In this document: piece after piece, positions 15,931-24,666 of the stretch
How positions within the stretch are numbered: position 1 is the first letter of the stretch
Layout: each line of letters opens with the position of its first letter
Assembly (NCBI GenBank): GCA_029268305.1
Contig: JAJUGE010000010.1
Span: 1 to 55,794, forward strand
Length of the DNA stretch: 55,794 nucleotides
Direction of reading: 5' to 3'
Source: Alphaproteobacteria bacterium
GTDB taxonomy: Bacteria > Pseudomonadota > Alphaproteobacteria > JAJUGE01
The notes under the pieces: generated by a model
What the model saw: the letters and a program-made list of their open reading frames with translations, nothing else
What the model was told of the DNA's origin: nothing
Databases searched by the model: none
Translations under genes and position numbers: made by a program

Positions 15931-16590
15931 ATGCCCGCGGACCGCGAACGCTCGGGCGCCGGGTCTGCCGAAGACGCGACCGGTCTCTTCATGACCAGTG
16001 TCTATCTGATTCTGCTCGCCTTCTTCGTGGTCCTGACCTCCGTCTCCGTACTCGAGCCGGCGAAGAGCCGCGAAGTGCTCGCCAGCGTCAGCGAAGCGTT
16101 CGGGGCCGGGCCCGGCACGTCTCCCGGAGACATCTGGCCGGGCAGCGCCCTCGAAGGCATCGACGAAGCGACGGAGCTGCACCGCCGTCTCGGCGAGCTG
16201 TTCGAGACCAGCATCGAGTTGGCGAAGATCGAGTATGTCGATCCGGCGCGTCTGATGCAGATCGCGGTGCCGGCGAGCGCGATTTTCGTGGAAGACCGGG
16301 TTCGTCCGCAGGCTCTGCCGTTGCTCGACGAAGTGGCGCGTATTCTGGGTGCCCGCACCGGGACGCGCATGCATCGGCTGGAGTTCGTCGCCGGCGCCGA
16401 ACCGGACAGCCGAAGCGCTCTCGAGGTAAGACGGGCCGGCGCCCTCGCGAGGGCTCTGCTCTCGGCCGGCGCTCCGTCCGGGGCGATCGTCATCGGCCTC
16501 GGACCGGCGGATCCGGGTGAAGCGCGGTTCCTGTTCCACGCAGTCGACCCGGCGGAAGGCCGCGTCGTCTTCGCTCGGGACGATCTGTAA
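15931..16590 (+). CDS. MotB-like membrane protein lacking the channel aspartate
   Basis: A 219-residue protein with one N-terminal membrane helix (GLFMTSVYLILLAFFVVLTS) and a degenerate OmpA/MotB-type C-terminal half (RPQALPLLDEVARILGA, SALEVRRAGALARALLSAGA). The helix aligns with MotB, but where MotB has the proton-binding Asp (ADFMT) this protein has Leu (GLFMT). It therefore is unlikely to conduct ions by itself. It is directly followed by a second MotB-like gene whose Asp is kept (TAAATG junction, no gap), suggesting that the two act as a pair. Function is inferred. Confidence 0.7.
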   Translation: MPADRERSGAGSAEDATGLFMTSVYLILLAFFVVLTSVSVLEPAKSREVLASVSEAFGAGPGTSPGDIWPGSALEGIDEATELHRRLGELFETSIELAKIEYVDPARLMQIAVPASAIFVEDRVRPQALPLLDEVARILGARTGTRMHRLEFVAGAEPDSRSALEVRRAGALARALLSAGAPSGAIVIGLGPADPGEARFLFHAVDPAEGRVVFARDDL

Positions 16591-17298
16591 ATGGTGCCGG
16601 CCTTTCCGCCGATCCCGGATGGCCGGGGCAGGCCGGTGTGGCTGGTCACGCTCGCCGACCTCGTCGCCCTGATGCTCACCTTCTTCGTGCTGATCTTCTC
16701 GATGTCCTCGATCCGCAGCGACGACTGGGGCCGGATCGCGGAGGGCCTGCCGGCCGGGGCTCCGGTCGAGGTCGCGGCGCAGGATCGCTCGCCCGGCGCG
16801 AACAGCAACGTCGAGACGCTCGAGATCGAGCCGGGGCTCGACCTCCGTTACCTAGAGGCGGTCCTGCGCGAGCAGTTTCCGCAGGACAGGGTAATGCGCG
16901 AGGCCGTCCTCGGGCGGACCCGGGATGCCCTCGTCGTCTCGCTTCCGGCGCACCTGCTGTTCGAGTCGGCCAGCGACCGGCTGACATCGGGCGCCGACAC
17001 CGCGCTCTTCCGGCTCGGCGGCCTGCTCGCGAACCTGAAGAACGAGATCGCCGTCATCGGTCACACCGATCCGCAGCCGATTACGACCCAGCGCTTCCCG
17101 TCGAACTGGGAGCTGTCGCTGAGCCGGGCACTCACCGTCGCCGGAGCGTTGCGGCAATCGGGCTATCCCCACTCCCTGCAGGTGCTGGGCGCCGCCGAGA
17201 GCCGCTTCGCGGACCTCCCGGCGTCGCTCGGCGAAGCCAGCCGGCATGCCCTGGCCCGGCGCGTCGACCTCCTTATCCGCGACATGAAGGAGCACTGA
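16591..17298 (+). CDS. MotB/OmpA-family flagellar protein
   Basis: A 235-residue protein: cytoplasmic N-terminus, one membrane helix with an Asp at its entry (VTLADLVALMLTFFVLIFSM), and a C-terminal OmpA-like peptidoglycan-binding domain with IAVIGHTDPQPI and NWELSLSRALTVAGALRQSG. The layout is that of a MotB stator subunit, though short in the plug/linker region. No motA lies beside it. It may be an alternative stator partner or a stator-linked structural protein working with the preceding paralogue. It starts immediately after that gene and ends 3 bases before the TPR gene. Confidence 0.8.
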   Translation: MVPAFPPIPDGRGRPVWLVTLADLVALMLTFFVLIFSMSSIRSDDWGRIAEGLPAGAPVEVAAQDRSPGANSNVETLEIEPGLDLRYLEAVLREQFPQDRVMREAVLGRTRDALVVSLPAHLLFESASDRLTSGADTALFRLGGLLANLKNEIAVIGHTDPQPITTQRFPSNWELSLSRALTVAGALRQSGYPHSLQVLGAAESRFADLPASLGEASRHALARRVDLLIRDMKEH

Positions 17299-17301
17299 GC
17301 C

Positions 17302-20300
17302 ATGCGTAGACTTGCAGTCGCCCTCGGTCTGGCCCTGCTGACGAGCGCCGCCGGTGCCGCGGATCTCGCCGAAGTGCGCACACGCGGCGGGTTGCACGCC
17401 GACTACGGCCGCCTCGTCTTCGACTGGAGCTCGGACGTCGGATACAAGGTCGAGCTGGGCGACGGTCAGCTGAAGGTCACCTTCGACCGGCCGTTCATCT
17501 CATCCTTCGCCGAGGCGGAGAAGCGGCTAGCGGGCTATATCGGCCGCGGCCGGATCTCCGACGACGGGCGCAGCGTCGTGTTCCCCTTGCGCCGGTCGGT
17601 GTCGCCGAAAGCGTTTCCGGTCGGACAGTCGATCGTCGTCGATCTGCATCATGCCGCCCGGCCGGGGCCGGTCGACACGAGGCGCGCCTCGCCCCCTGCG
17701 CCTCTCGTGAAGGTGCGGGCGGGAGAGCACCCCGGGTATACGCGGTTTGTCTTCGACTGGCCCAAGGCGGTCGAGTACGACCTTAGCGGCAGCGGCGACG
17801 ACACGCTCCTCGCCTTCGCGAAGCCGGCCCGGCTGGACACGGACAATCTCACGAAGAAGGCGGTCCGCCTGCTGGATGCAGGTGGCGCGGACACGACCGA
17901 CATCGTCTCGGCGGTGCGGTTCAGCGTGCCGGCGGATCGGGAGGTCCGGCATTTCCGCCTCGGCGACCGCATCGTCGTCGACCTGCTGAAGAGGCGGCAG
18001 CCAGTCGCGGTAGCGGCGAAGGCCGCTGCCGAAACCCCGGCGAAGAAGGCCCGGCAAGTTACGCAGCAGGCAAAGACGGAGTCGCGTCCTGCCGAGCCCG
18101 AAGCCGCGGCGACGCAGGCAGCCGATCCGACACTCGAACCGAGGCCGCTTCCTCCGGCACCGGTACCGCAGGTGGTCGCCCGGCAAGCTCCGGCACCCGA
18201 GCCCACGGTCGAGGCCGTGCCGCCGACCATCGTCGCGGAAGTGCCTGTTGCCGAAGAGCGGGATCTGCCGAGAGCCTTTTCGGTGATGCCTGTTCTCGAT
18301 CGGCAGGAGCATCGGCCGACAGGAACCGAGGCCGCCGCCGCGCTCGCGGTGCCGACTGCACCCGTCGACGTGGTGCCGACTCGGGACCTTCCCGAAGCCT
18401 CGCAGCGGTCCGTGCCGGAAGCGGCGGCCGCCGAGAGGAGCGGCGCACCGCAGGTCGAAGTCGGATACGCCCACAACCGTGAGGAGTTCAGCCTGTCGTT
18501 TCCGGGGCTGGACGACGCGCGGGCTGCCGCCTTCAGCCGTGCCGGCGGGGCGTGGGTGGTGTTCGACCGGCAAGCGGATCTTCGCCTGGACCGTTTGGAG
18601 CGCGCCGCGCCCGAACTCGCCGCCGGCGCGATCGTCATCGGGCATTCCGAAGCATCGGTCCTGCGGATCGAAGACGCGGCCGAACACGGGCTGAACGTCC
18701 GGCAAGAAGGCGGGGTCTGGGTGGTCGACTTCCGGACATCCGATCCCTCAATTCACCGACCGCTCGACGTGACGCCGGAATCGGCGTCTCCCGGCGCCGG
18801 CCTGGGCATCGCGGCGGCCGGTGCGGGCGAGCCGATCCCGCTGATCGACCCGGAGGTGGGGGACCGGCTGGTCGTCGTCCCGCTCCCGGAGCCAGGCACC
18901 GGCCTCGCCGAGGCACGCGAGTACCCGGAAGTGCAGCTTCTGGCGAGCGCCCAGGGTGTCGCGATGGCGCAGCGCGGCGACGGTCTCCAGGTATCGACCG
19001 ACGGCGACCGGATCAGGATCACCACCGGCGCCGGACTCCTGCTGGCGCGCGAGCCGGTGCAAAGCGAGGAGCCGGCGACGGCACGGGTGGTGGAGACGGC
19101 CGCCGTCGTTCCGCACCTTCTCGACCTCGCGCGGTGGCAGCGTTCTGACGAGCCCTTTGCCGAAGCGCGAAAGAGGCTCGAGGCAGCCGTTCTCGATTCC
19201 CATCCCGAAGCACTCGATGCGGCGCGGCTCGAGCTCGTGCGCTTCTATCTCGCGCGGGGCCTCGCCGCCGAAGCGCTCGGCGCGCTGGAGGCTGCCGGAC
19301 CGGAAGCCGCGGCGAGTCTGGGCGGACCGATGCTCCGCGCTATCCGGGGTGCCGGCAATCTCCTCGCGCATCGGCTCGAGGCGGCCAAAGCGGACCTGTT
19401 CCATGTCGATCTCGACGGCTCCGACGAGGCGGCCGTCTGGCGAGCCGCGCTCCACGTCATGCGCGGCGACGCGGCGAAAGCGGCACCCCTCTTCGAGCAG
19501 GGCTGGCCGGTGGTCTACGCTTATCCGAAATGGCTCAGGCAGGAGCTGGCGCTGCGGGCGGCCGAAGCGGCCCTCGCCAAAGGCGAAGACGATCAGGCGA
19601 ACCTGTATCTCACCGCCGCGACAGCGGAAAGCGGCCCGCACGCCCTCAAATCACGGGCGCGGTTCCTCGAAGGGCGGGTCCTGGCCGAGCGCGGCGACGC
19701 TGCCGATGCCCTCGCGGTCTGGAACACGGTGGCCGGCGGTACCGACCAGTTGGCGCACGCGAAGGCGGAGCTGGCCGCGGTCAGGCTCGGCCTCGAGGAA
19801 GGACTGATCGGCCGCGAGCAGGCGGTCGAGCGGCTGGAGCGACTGCGGTTTGCCTGGCGCGGCGATAGGATCGAGTTCGAGACCCTGGAGCTTCTGGGTC
19901 GGTCGTACCTCGCCGCCGGCGACCACGCCAATGGCCTGGCGACCCTGCGCGAGGCGGTCACGCTGTTCGCCGAGAGCCTCGACACGGCCCCGGTCACCGA
20001 GCTCATGGCGCAGACCTTCCGCCGCCTGTTCGTGGACGGCGAGGTGCGGGATCTGCCACCGCTCAAGGCCGTGTCGATCTATCACGAGTACCGCGAGCTG
20101 ACGCCGATCGGCGAGGAGGGAGATCGTGTCGTGCGCGATCTCGCCGCACGCCTCGTCGGCCTCGACCTTCTGGAGCCGGCCGCGGAGCTGCTCGACAACC
20201 AGGTGCGCTATCGCCTGCAGGGCGAGCGGCGGGCGCGCACCGCCGCCGACCTCGCGCTGATCCACCTGCTCGACCGGAAGCCGGCGGCGGCGGTCGAGGT

Positions 20301-20832
20301 GCTGCGGATGACCGAGGTGCCGGGCCTGCCCCAGGACCTCGCGTCTCGGCGACGGATCATGCTCGCGCGCGGCCTCTGGGAGACCGGCAGTGCGGAGGCG
20401 GCGTTGGCCGTGATCGCCGCGGATGTCAGCCGCGAGGCCGAGTCGCTTCGGGCCGACATATACTGGAAGGAAGCCCGCTGGGCCGATGCCGCCCAGGTCT
20501 ATGCGCGAATGGCGCCCGCTTCAGGGCAGCGCGAACTGGCCGCCGACGCCGCGCGGACGGTGCTGAAATGGGGCATCGCCCTCACCCTCGGCCAGGATGC
20601 CGCCGGCGCGCGGCGCCTCGCCGCCCGCTATGGGGAGGCGAGGGCCCACGGTCCGGTCGCCGCGGCGTTCCGGATGATCACCGCCGGGCCGCCCGCCTCC
20701 GGCGAGAGCCTCGCCGCGATCACGGACACGCTGGCCGAGGTCGACGATTTCCAGACATATCTCAAGGGTTATCGCAGCGCGCTGGAGAAGTCGGCCGCGG
20801 CGGGCACTCCGCTCTCCGGCAGCACATCCTGA
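17302..20832 (+). CDS. Large secreted TPR protein at the end of the chemotaxis/motor operon
   Basis: 1176 residues with a signal peptide (MRRLAVALGLALLTSAAGAA). Three related beta-rich units follow at about residues 21-115, 133-230 and 383-475. The first two share the pattern YGRLVFDWSSDV / YTRFVFDWPKAV and end in IVVDL, resembling AMIN-type envelope-targeting domains. A Pro/Ala-rich linker lies between units two and three. Residues from about 600 on are tetratricopeptide-like helices (LLDLARWQRSDEPFAEARKR; LARGLWETGSAEAALAVIAA). It is tightly linked to the MotB-like pair, so a periplasmic scaffold for the motor is a reasonable inference. No catalytic motif is seen. Confidence 0.75.
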   Translation: MRRLAVALGLALLTSAAGAADLAEVRTRGGLHADYGRLVFDWSSDVGYKVELGDGQLKVTFDRPFISSFAEAEKRLAGYIGRGRISDDGRSVVFPLRRSVSPKAFPVGQSIVVDLHHAARPGPVDTRRASPPAPLVKVRAGEHPGYTRFVFDWPKAVEYDLSGSGDDTLLAFAKPARLDTDNLTKKAVRLLDAGGADTTDIVSAVRFSVPADREVRHFRLGDRIVVDLLKRRQPVAVAAKAAAETPAKKARQVTQQAKTESRPAEPEAAATQAADPTLEPRPLPPAPVPQVVARQAPAPEPTVEAVPPTIVAEVPVAEERDLPRAFSVMPVLDRQEHRPTGTEAAAALAVPTAPVDVVPTRDLPEASQRSVPEAAAAERSGAPQVEVGYAHNREEFSLSFPGLDDARAAAFSRAGGAWVVFDRQADLRLDRLERAAPELAAGAIVIGHSEASVLRIEDAAEHGLNVRQEGGVWVVDFRTSDPSIHRPLDVTPESASPGAGLGIAAAGAGEPIPLIDPEVGDRLVVVPLPEPGTGLAEAREYPEVQLLASAQGVAMAQRGDGLQVSTDGDRIRITTGAGLLLAREPVQSEEPATARVVETAAVVPHLLDLARWQRSDEPFAEARKRLEAAVLDSHPEALDAARLELVRFYLARGLAAEALGALEAAGPEAAASLGGPMLRAIRGAGNLLAHRLEAAKADLFHVDLDGSDEAAVWRAALHVMRGDAAKAAPLFEQGWPVVYAYPKWLRQELALRAAEAALAKGEDDQANLYLTAATAESGPHALKSRARFLEGRVLAERGDAADALAVWNTVAGGTDQLAHAKAELAAVRLGLEEGLIGREQAVERLERLRFAWRGDRIEFETLELLGRSYLAAGDHANGLATLREAVTLFAESLDTAPVTELMAQTFRRLFVDGEVRDLPPLKAVSIYHEYRELTPIGEEGDRVVRDLAARLVGLDLLEPAAELLDNQVRYRLQGERRARTAADLALIHLLDRKPAAAVEVLRMTEVPGLPQDLASRRRIMLARGLWETGSAEAALAVIAADVSREAESLRADIYWKEARWADAAQVYARMAPASGQRELAADAARTVLKWGIALTLGQDAAGARRLAARYGEARAHGPVAAAFRMITAGPPASGESLAAITDTLAEVDDFQTYLKGYRSALEKSAAAGTPLSGSTS

Positions 20833-20856
20833 GGGCTCGCCCGGCGGCGGCCATCT

Positions 20857-21483
20857 TCAGAAGGCGTGCTCGTAGAGCATCAGGACGGCGAAGCCGAGGA
20901 AGACCGCCGCCGTGGTGCGATTGACGAACCGCTGGACGGCGGGGCGGGCGATCAATCGCCGCGTCCGCTCGGCGCCGAGGGCGAGCGCCGTCTGCCAGGC
21001 GGCGCTGAGAACGATGATGATCGCACCGAGGAAGGCGAGCTGAACCGCGACCGGCCCGTGCGCCGGCGAGACGAACTGCGGCAGCAGCGCCACGAACAGC
21101 AGGATGACCTTGGGGTTGAGGAGGTTGGTCAGGATGCCATCCCGCGCCGCCTTCACCTTGCTGGAGACGCTGCCGGTACCGACGCCGAGCGGGTCCGCCT
21201 GTCGAAGCCCCTGGATGCCGAGCCAGGCGAGGTAGACTGCACCGGCGATGGCGATCGCCCGCAGGGCGACCGGCGAGGCGGCGACGAGCAGCGACAGCCC
21301 GAAGACCACCGAAAGGGTATGCACGACGAGGCCGAGCTGCACCCCGACCACGGCAGCGAGGCCGACGGCATGGCCGGACCCGAAGCTGTAGCGCAGGATC
21401 AGCATCGTGTCCGGGCCAGGCGACAGCACCACGAGCGACGACACGCCGAGGAAGCTGAGGAGGGCCTCGATCGGGATCGGCAT
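20857..21483 (-). CDS. LysE/RhtB-family amino-acid exporter
   Basis: A 208-residue inner-membrane protein with about six hydrophobic segments. The family signature VVLSPGPDTMLILRYSFGSG is near the N-terminus and TNLLNPKVILLFVALLPQF lies mid-protein, as in RhtB/LeuE-type exporters. These export amino acids or homoserine lactone-like compounds; the substrate cannot be told from sequence. It is downstream of fumarase on the same strand (43-base gap) and convergent with the TPR gene. Confidence 0.9.
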   Translation of the reverse strand: MPIPIEALLSFLGVSSLVVLSPGPDTMLILRYSFGSGHAVGLAAVVGVQLGLVVHTLSVVFGLSLLVAASPVALRAIAIAGAVYLAWLGIQGLRQADPLGVGTGSVSSKVKAARDGILTNLLNPKVILLFVALLPQFVSPAHGPVAVQLAFLGAIIIVLSAAWQTALALGAERTRRLIARPAVQRFVNRTTAAVFLGFAVLMLYEHAF

Positions 21484-21526
21484 CGCGGGCCCTCCGCCGC
21501 CGCGTTCAGCCGGAGTTACCGCTGGA

Positions 21527-23137
21527 TCACGGCTGCGCGAAGAAGTCGTTGCCCTTGTCGTCGATGACGATGAACGCGGGGAAGTTCTCGACCTCGATCC
21601 GCCAGATCGCTTCCATGCCGAGTTCCGGGTACTCCACGACCTCGACCCGCCGGATGTGGTCCTGCGCCAGACGCGCGGCGGACCCGCCGATCGAGCCGAG
21701 ATAGAAGCCGCCGTGCGCCTTGCAGGCGTCGAGCACCTGACGGCTGCGGTTGCCCTTCGCCAGCATCACCATGCTGCCGCCCTTCGCCTGGAACTCCTCG
21801 ACATAGGAATCCATGCGCCCGGCCGTGGTCGGGCCGAACGAGCCGGAAGCATAGCCCTCGGGCGTCTTCGCCGGCCCGGCGTAGTAGATCGGATGGTCTC
21901 GGAAATAGCCGGGCATCGCCTCGCCGCGATCCAGCCTCTCCTTGATCTTGGCGTGCGCCAGATCGCGCGCCACGATCATCGGCCCGCTGAGTGCCAGCCG
22001 GGTCTTGATCGGATAGGAGGAGAGCTGGCGGCGGATCTCGTCCATCGGGCGGGTGAGGTCGACGGACACCACGTCGGAGCCGAGCTCGGATTCGTCCACC
22101 TCCGGCAGGTATTGCGCCGGATTGGTTTCGAGCTGCTCGAGGAAGATGCCCTCCCGCGTGATCTTGCCGAGGATCTGACGGTCGGCCGAGCAGGACACGC
22201 CGAGCCCGATCGGCACCGATGCGCCGTGGCGCGGCAGACGCACCACGCGAACGTCATGGCAGAAATACTTTCCGCCGAACTGCGCACCGATGCCCATCTG
22301 CCGCGTGAGCTCGAGGATCTCCTGCTCCATCTCGAGATCGCGGTAAGCGTGGCCCTCGCGGCCGCCTCGGGTCGGCAATCCGTCGAGATATTTGGTGCTG
22401 GCGAGCTTTACCGTCTTCAGGTTCATCTCTGCCGAGGTGCCGCCGATCGCGATCGCCAGGTGATAGGGAGGGCAGGCTGCCGTGCCGAGGGTGCGGATCT
22501 TCTCGTCGAGGAACGCGACCAGCGACTTCGGATTCAGGACCGCCGGGGTCTGCTGGTAGAGGAAGGTCTTGTTCGCCGAGCCTCCGCCCTTGGCGACGAA
22601 CAGGAACTTGTACTCGTCGCCGTCGGTCGCGTAGATGTCGAACTGCGCCGGCAGGTTGGAGCCGGTGTTCACCTCCTCGAACATCGAGACCGGCGAGAGC
22701 TGGCTGTAGCGCAGATTGTCTTCGGCATAGGTGCGGAAGATGCCGCGCGACAGCGCTTCCTCGTCGCCGCCGCCGGTCCAGACGCGCTGGCCCTTCTTGC
22801 CCATGACGATAGCCGTCCCGGTGTCCTGGCACATCGGCAGGATTCCGCCGGCGGCGATGTTGGCGTTCTTCAGGAGGTCGAGCGCGACGAAGCGGTCGTT
22901 CGCCGAGGCTTCGGGATCGTCGAGGATGGCGCGCAGCTGCCGCAGATGCGCCGGTCGAAGCAGGTGAGAGATGTCGTGGAACGCCTGCCGGGCGAGCAGC
23001 GTAAGCGCTTCCGGCGCGACCGTGACCACCTCCTGGCCAGCGAGGGTCGCCGTGCCGACATGATCGGTGGCGAGCCGCCGGTACGGGGTCTCGTCGTGGG
23101 CGAGCGGAAACATCTCACGGTAGGCGAATTCAGGCAT
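21527..23137 (-). CDS. fumA: Class I fumarate hydratase (4Fe-4S)
   Basis: Converts fumarate and malate in the TCA cycle using an oxygen-sensitive 4Fe-4S cluster. The 536-residue product has the three cluster cysteines at 103 (PMCQDTGTA), 222 ([10 protein letters not shown]) and 316 (GVSCSADRQ), matching the spacing of E. coli FumA. N- and C-terminal fumarase domains are both complete (C-terminal [19 protein letters not shown] and [15 protein letters not shown]). It lies 60 bases after sspB on the same strand. No class II fumC is in the window. Confidence 0.96.
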   Translation of the reverse strand: MPEFAYREMFPLAHDETPYRRLATDHVGTATLAGQEVVTVAPEALTLLARQAFHDISHLLRPAHLRQLRAILDDPEASANDRFVALDLLKNANIAAGGILPMCQDTGTAIVMGKKGQRVWTGGGDEEALSRGIFRTYAEDNLRYSQLSPVSMFEEVNTGSNLPAQFDIYATDGDEYKFLFVAKGGGSANKTFLYQQTPAVLNPKSLVAFLDEKIRTLGTAACPPYHLAIAIGGTSAEMNLKTVKLASTKYLDGLPTRGGREGHAYRDLEMEQEILELTRQMGIGAQFGGKYFCHDVRVVRLPRHGASVPIGLGVSCSADRQILGKITREGIFLEQLETNPAQYLPEVDESELGSDVVSVDLTRPMDEIRRQLSSYPIKTRLALSGPMIVARDLAHAKIKERLDRGEAMPGYFRDHPIYYAGPAKTPEGYASGSFGPTTAGRMDSYVEEFQAKGGSMVMLAKGNRSRQVLDACKAHGGFYLGSIGGSAARLAQDHIRRVEVVEYPELGMEAIWRIEVENFPAFIVIDDKGNDFFAQP

Positions 23138-23197
23138 CGGAGGTTCTCGTCGTGACGGATCCGGGTCGGCTGTCGGCCTCAGGGGCCGGCGTGCCGG

Positions 23198-23707
23198 CTA
23201 TTTCTTCCGGAACTGCTCGAGAGAGACAACCTTTTCTTCCGGCTTCTCTTCCGTGCCTGCTTCCTGGGAGCCCTCGCTCCGCTCCTCGGAGGGCTCGTCG
23301 GCGAAGAGGCTCTCGTCCACCTCGCCGTTTTCTCGCGCCGGGCTCACCTCGCCATCGGCCTCGAACCGCAGGCCGAAATTGACCGAGGGGTCGACGAAAG
23401 CGGTCACGGCGGCGAACGGGATGTGCAGCCGCTCCAGCGTCTTGCGGAAGCTCAGCGTCACTTCGAAATGATCGGGGTGCACCTCCAGACCGTAGAACTG
23501 GTGCTGCAGCACGATGGTCATTTCGTCAGGATATGTCACCCGGAGGTGGTCCGGGATGGAGACGTCCGGATCGGCGCTCCGGAACGTGATGTAGAAGTGA
23601 TGATTGCCGGGGATCCCGTGCTCCGCCACCGTCTCGAGCGCCTGCCGTACGACACCGAGCAATGCCGATTGAACCATCCGATCGTATCGCAACAGATCTT
23701 CCGCCAT
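23198..23707 (-). CDS. sspB: SspB, ClpXP adaptor for ssrA-tagged proteins
   Basis: The alphaproteobacterial SspB type (169 residues) binds the tmRNA tag and hands substrates to ClpXP. The N-terminal tag-binding domain spans about residues 1-115 (YDRMVQSALLGVVRQALETV, GNHHFYITFRSADPDVSIPD, MTIVLQHQFYGLEV). A charged Glu/Ser-rich linker follows, ending in the short C-terminal ClpX-docking peptide VVSLEQFRKK. The ssrA gene itself lies 60 bases upstream on the same strand, so adaptor and tag may share a transcript. Confidence 0.93.
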   Translation of the reverse strand: MAEDLLRYDRMVQSALLGVVRQALETVAEHGIPGNHHFYITFRSADPDVSIPDHLRVTYPDEMTIVLQHQFYGLEVHPDHFEVTLSFRKTLERLHIPFAAVTAFVDPSVNFGLRFEADGEVSPARENGEVDESLFADEPSEERSEGSQEAGTEEKPEEKVVSLEQFRKK

Positions 23708-23768
23708 GTTCGGCTAGGGTCCCCTCGGCAAAATCTTGGACGGACGCACCGGACGCATCCGGCATAAA

Positions 23769-24043
23769 GTGGGGGGCTTCTGTTGCCCGGTGCCCCCCGA
23801 ACCGCGCTTACCCAACGATGTTAGGCAGCGAGTGCGATTTCGTTATCGTTCGCACCTAGAGATTGGCCCGATAACGGCGGTACCATGCCGGGCAAAAGCG
23901 ACGTCTTTACCGCGCGCGTCGATCCTGTTTCGCCCCCAGATGACCGGCAACCGGTCGAATTGGTGGAGGCGCCGGGTACTGCCCCCGGGTCCGCTACGCT
24001 TATTCCACGCCGCGTTTATCGCCATAGTCGGGTGCTACCCGAC
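23769..24043 (-). ncRNA. ssrA: Circularly permuted two-piece tmRNA (alpha-tmRNA)
   Basis: Read on the minus strand, the acceptor piece comes first. It ends at 23961 in CGCCTCC-A-CCA, with a T-arm CCGGG/CCCGG just before. After a 23-base intervening segment, the coding piece starts at 23937 with GGGGGCGAAACAGGATCGAC. GGGGGCG pairs with CGCCTCC over seven pairs, giving a G.U at the third pair, the alanine identity element. The resume codon GCG (23853-23851) follows CTAGGT, and the tag reads A-N-D-N-E-I-A-L-A-A then TAA (23821). A GGGGGGC/GCCCCCC hairpin ends the coding piece near 23771. End points are approximate; the 5' end is set from the -10 box. Confidence 0.95.
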
Positions 24044-24049
24044 ACGCCC

Positions 24050-24055
24050 AATATA
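24050..24055 (-). promoter_or_regulatory. Probable -10 box of ssrA
   Basis: TATATT on the minus strand, about 7 bases before the inferred 5' end of the acceptor piece. No good -35 hexamer is visible at 16-18 bases. Confidence 0.5.
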
Positions 24056-24109
24056 GGAACCGCGAGCCGACACTGAAAGGGCTGGCGGCGTGTTGTCGTG
24101 GCGAGTCGT

Positions 24110-24150
24110 AAATCCAAGGTCGTTTCTTGAAGCCGGCGGCGCTAACGTGC
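24110..24150. repeat. 41-bp direct repeat, left copy
   Basis: Begins AAATCCAAGGTCG and ends GCGCTAACGTGC. It is identical to 24599-24639 except for AA versus GG at the seventh and eighth bases. It lies upstream of ssrA, on the far side of the spacer from thyX. Confidence 0.9.
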
Positions 24151-24216
24151 TTCCGCTCCCGATCTGCTGGGGCGCTAGCCACATGGAGGAACGCTGATGA
24201 AAGCTCGAACATGAAA

Positions 24217-24250
24217 GAGGCGGGAATCGGTTGCCGCCGAGTCCCGCCTC
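24217..24250. other. Hairpin inside the repeat-bounded segment
   Basis: GAGGCGGGA (24217-24225) and TCCCGCCTC (24242-24250) form a perfect 9-bp stem with a 16-base loop. It lies after a strong GGAGGA ribosome-site-like sequence (24185-24190) and a five-codon open frame at 24197-24214. Whether it is a terminator, an RNA element or chance is unknown. Confidence 0.45.
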
Positions 24251-24373
24251 TCCCTGAAACACTCAACCCGGCGGAGATCCGGGTCCGGAGCGTTCCCTGC
24301 AATTCCTTACGCTACCGGATCAGGCGGCACCACGCCAGCCCTCCGGATCTCCGCGAGAATGCGGAGTCCACGA

Positions 24374-24523
24374 TTGAAAGTTTTTAGCAGCACCGCCCGA
24401 CTGGCCATCCAGTTCAGGAGCTTTGCCTTCAGCTTGGAAGGTCGGGAGTGGCTCATTCTCTTCGTAATCCTGTCCATGGTGATAGCTCTGATCTTGGCCC
24501 TGCTGGGCGCTCGACTCGCGTAG
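24374..24523 (+). CDS. Possible small single-pass membrane protein
   Basis: A 49-residue frame starting with TTG, seven bases after GGAG (24363-24366), and ending in TAG. The N-terminal half is basic ([16 protein letters not shown]). The C-terminal half is a clear membrane helix ([20 protein letters not shown]) with a short GARLA end. A strong hairpin at 24535-24563 follows the stop. I do not recognise a family. An overlapping minus-strand frame (24307-24600) is less convincing because it lacks such a pattern. It lies inside the segment bounded by the 41-bp direct repeats, upstream of thyX. Confidence 0.4.
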   Translation: MKVFSSTARLAIQFRSFAFSLEGREWLILFVILSMVIALILALLGARLA

Positions 24524-24534
24524 CTCCTTCGTTC

Positions 24535-24563
24535 GCACTGGAGGGGCTTAGGCCCCTCAGTGC
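24535..24563. terminator. Strong hairpin after the small membrane ORF
   Basis: GCACT-G-GAGGGGC, loop TTAG, GCCCCTC-AGTGC: a 12-bp stem with one bulged G. There is no T-tract on either side, so it may be a transcription end or a processed RNA structure. Confidence 0.45.
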
Positions 24564-24598
24564 AGCTTCGGCTGAATGCTCTGAGGTGGCCTTCCTGC

Positions 24599-24639
24599 AA
24601 ATCCGGGGTCGTTTCTTGAAGCCGGCGGCGCTAACGTGC
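24599..24639. repeat. 41-bp direct repeat, right copy
   Basis: Second copy of the repeat at 24110-24150, ending 28 bases before the thyX start. The two copies are 489 bp apart start to start. Confidence 0.9.
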
Positions 24640-24666
24640 CGCGCCTCCCATTGCCTGGAGCAGACG

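Noticed and set aside
24307..24600. 97-residue minus-strand frame opposite the small membrane ORF
   Set aside because: Basic, low-pattern sequence without a ribosome site; the plus-strand frame has a start signal and a membrane helix.
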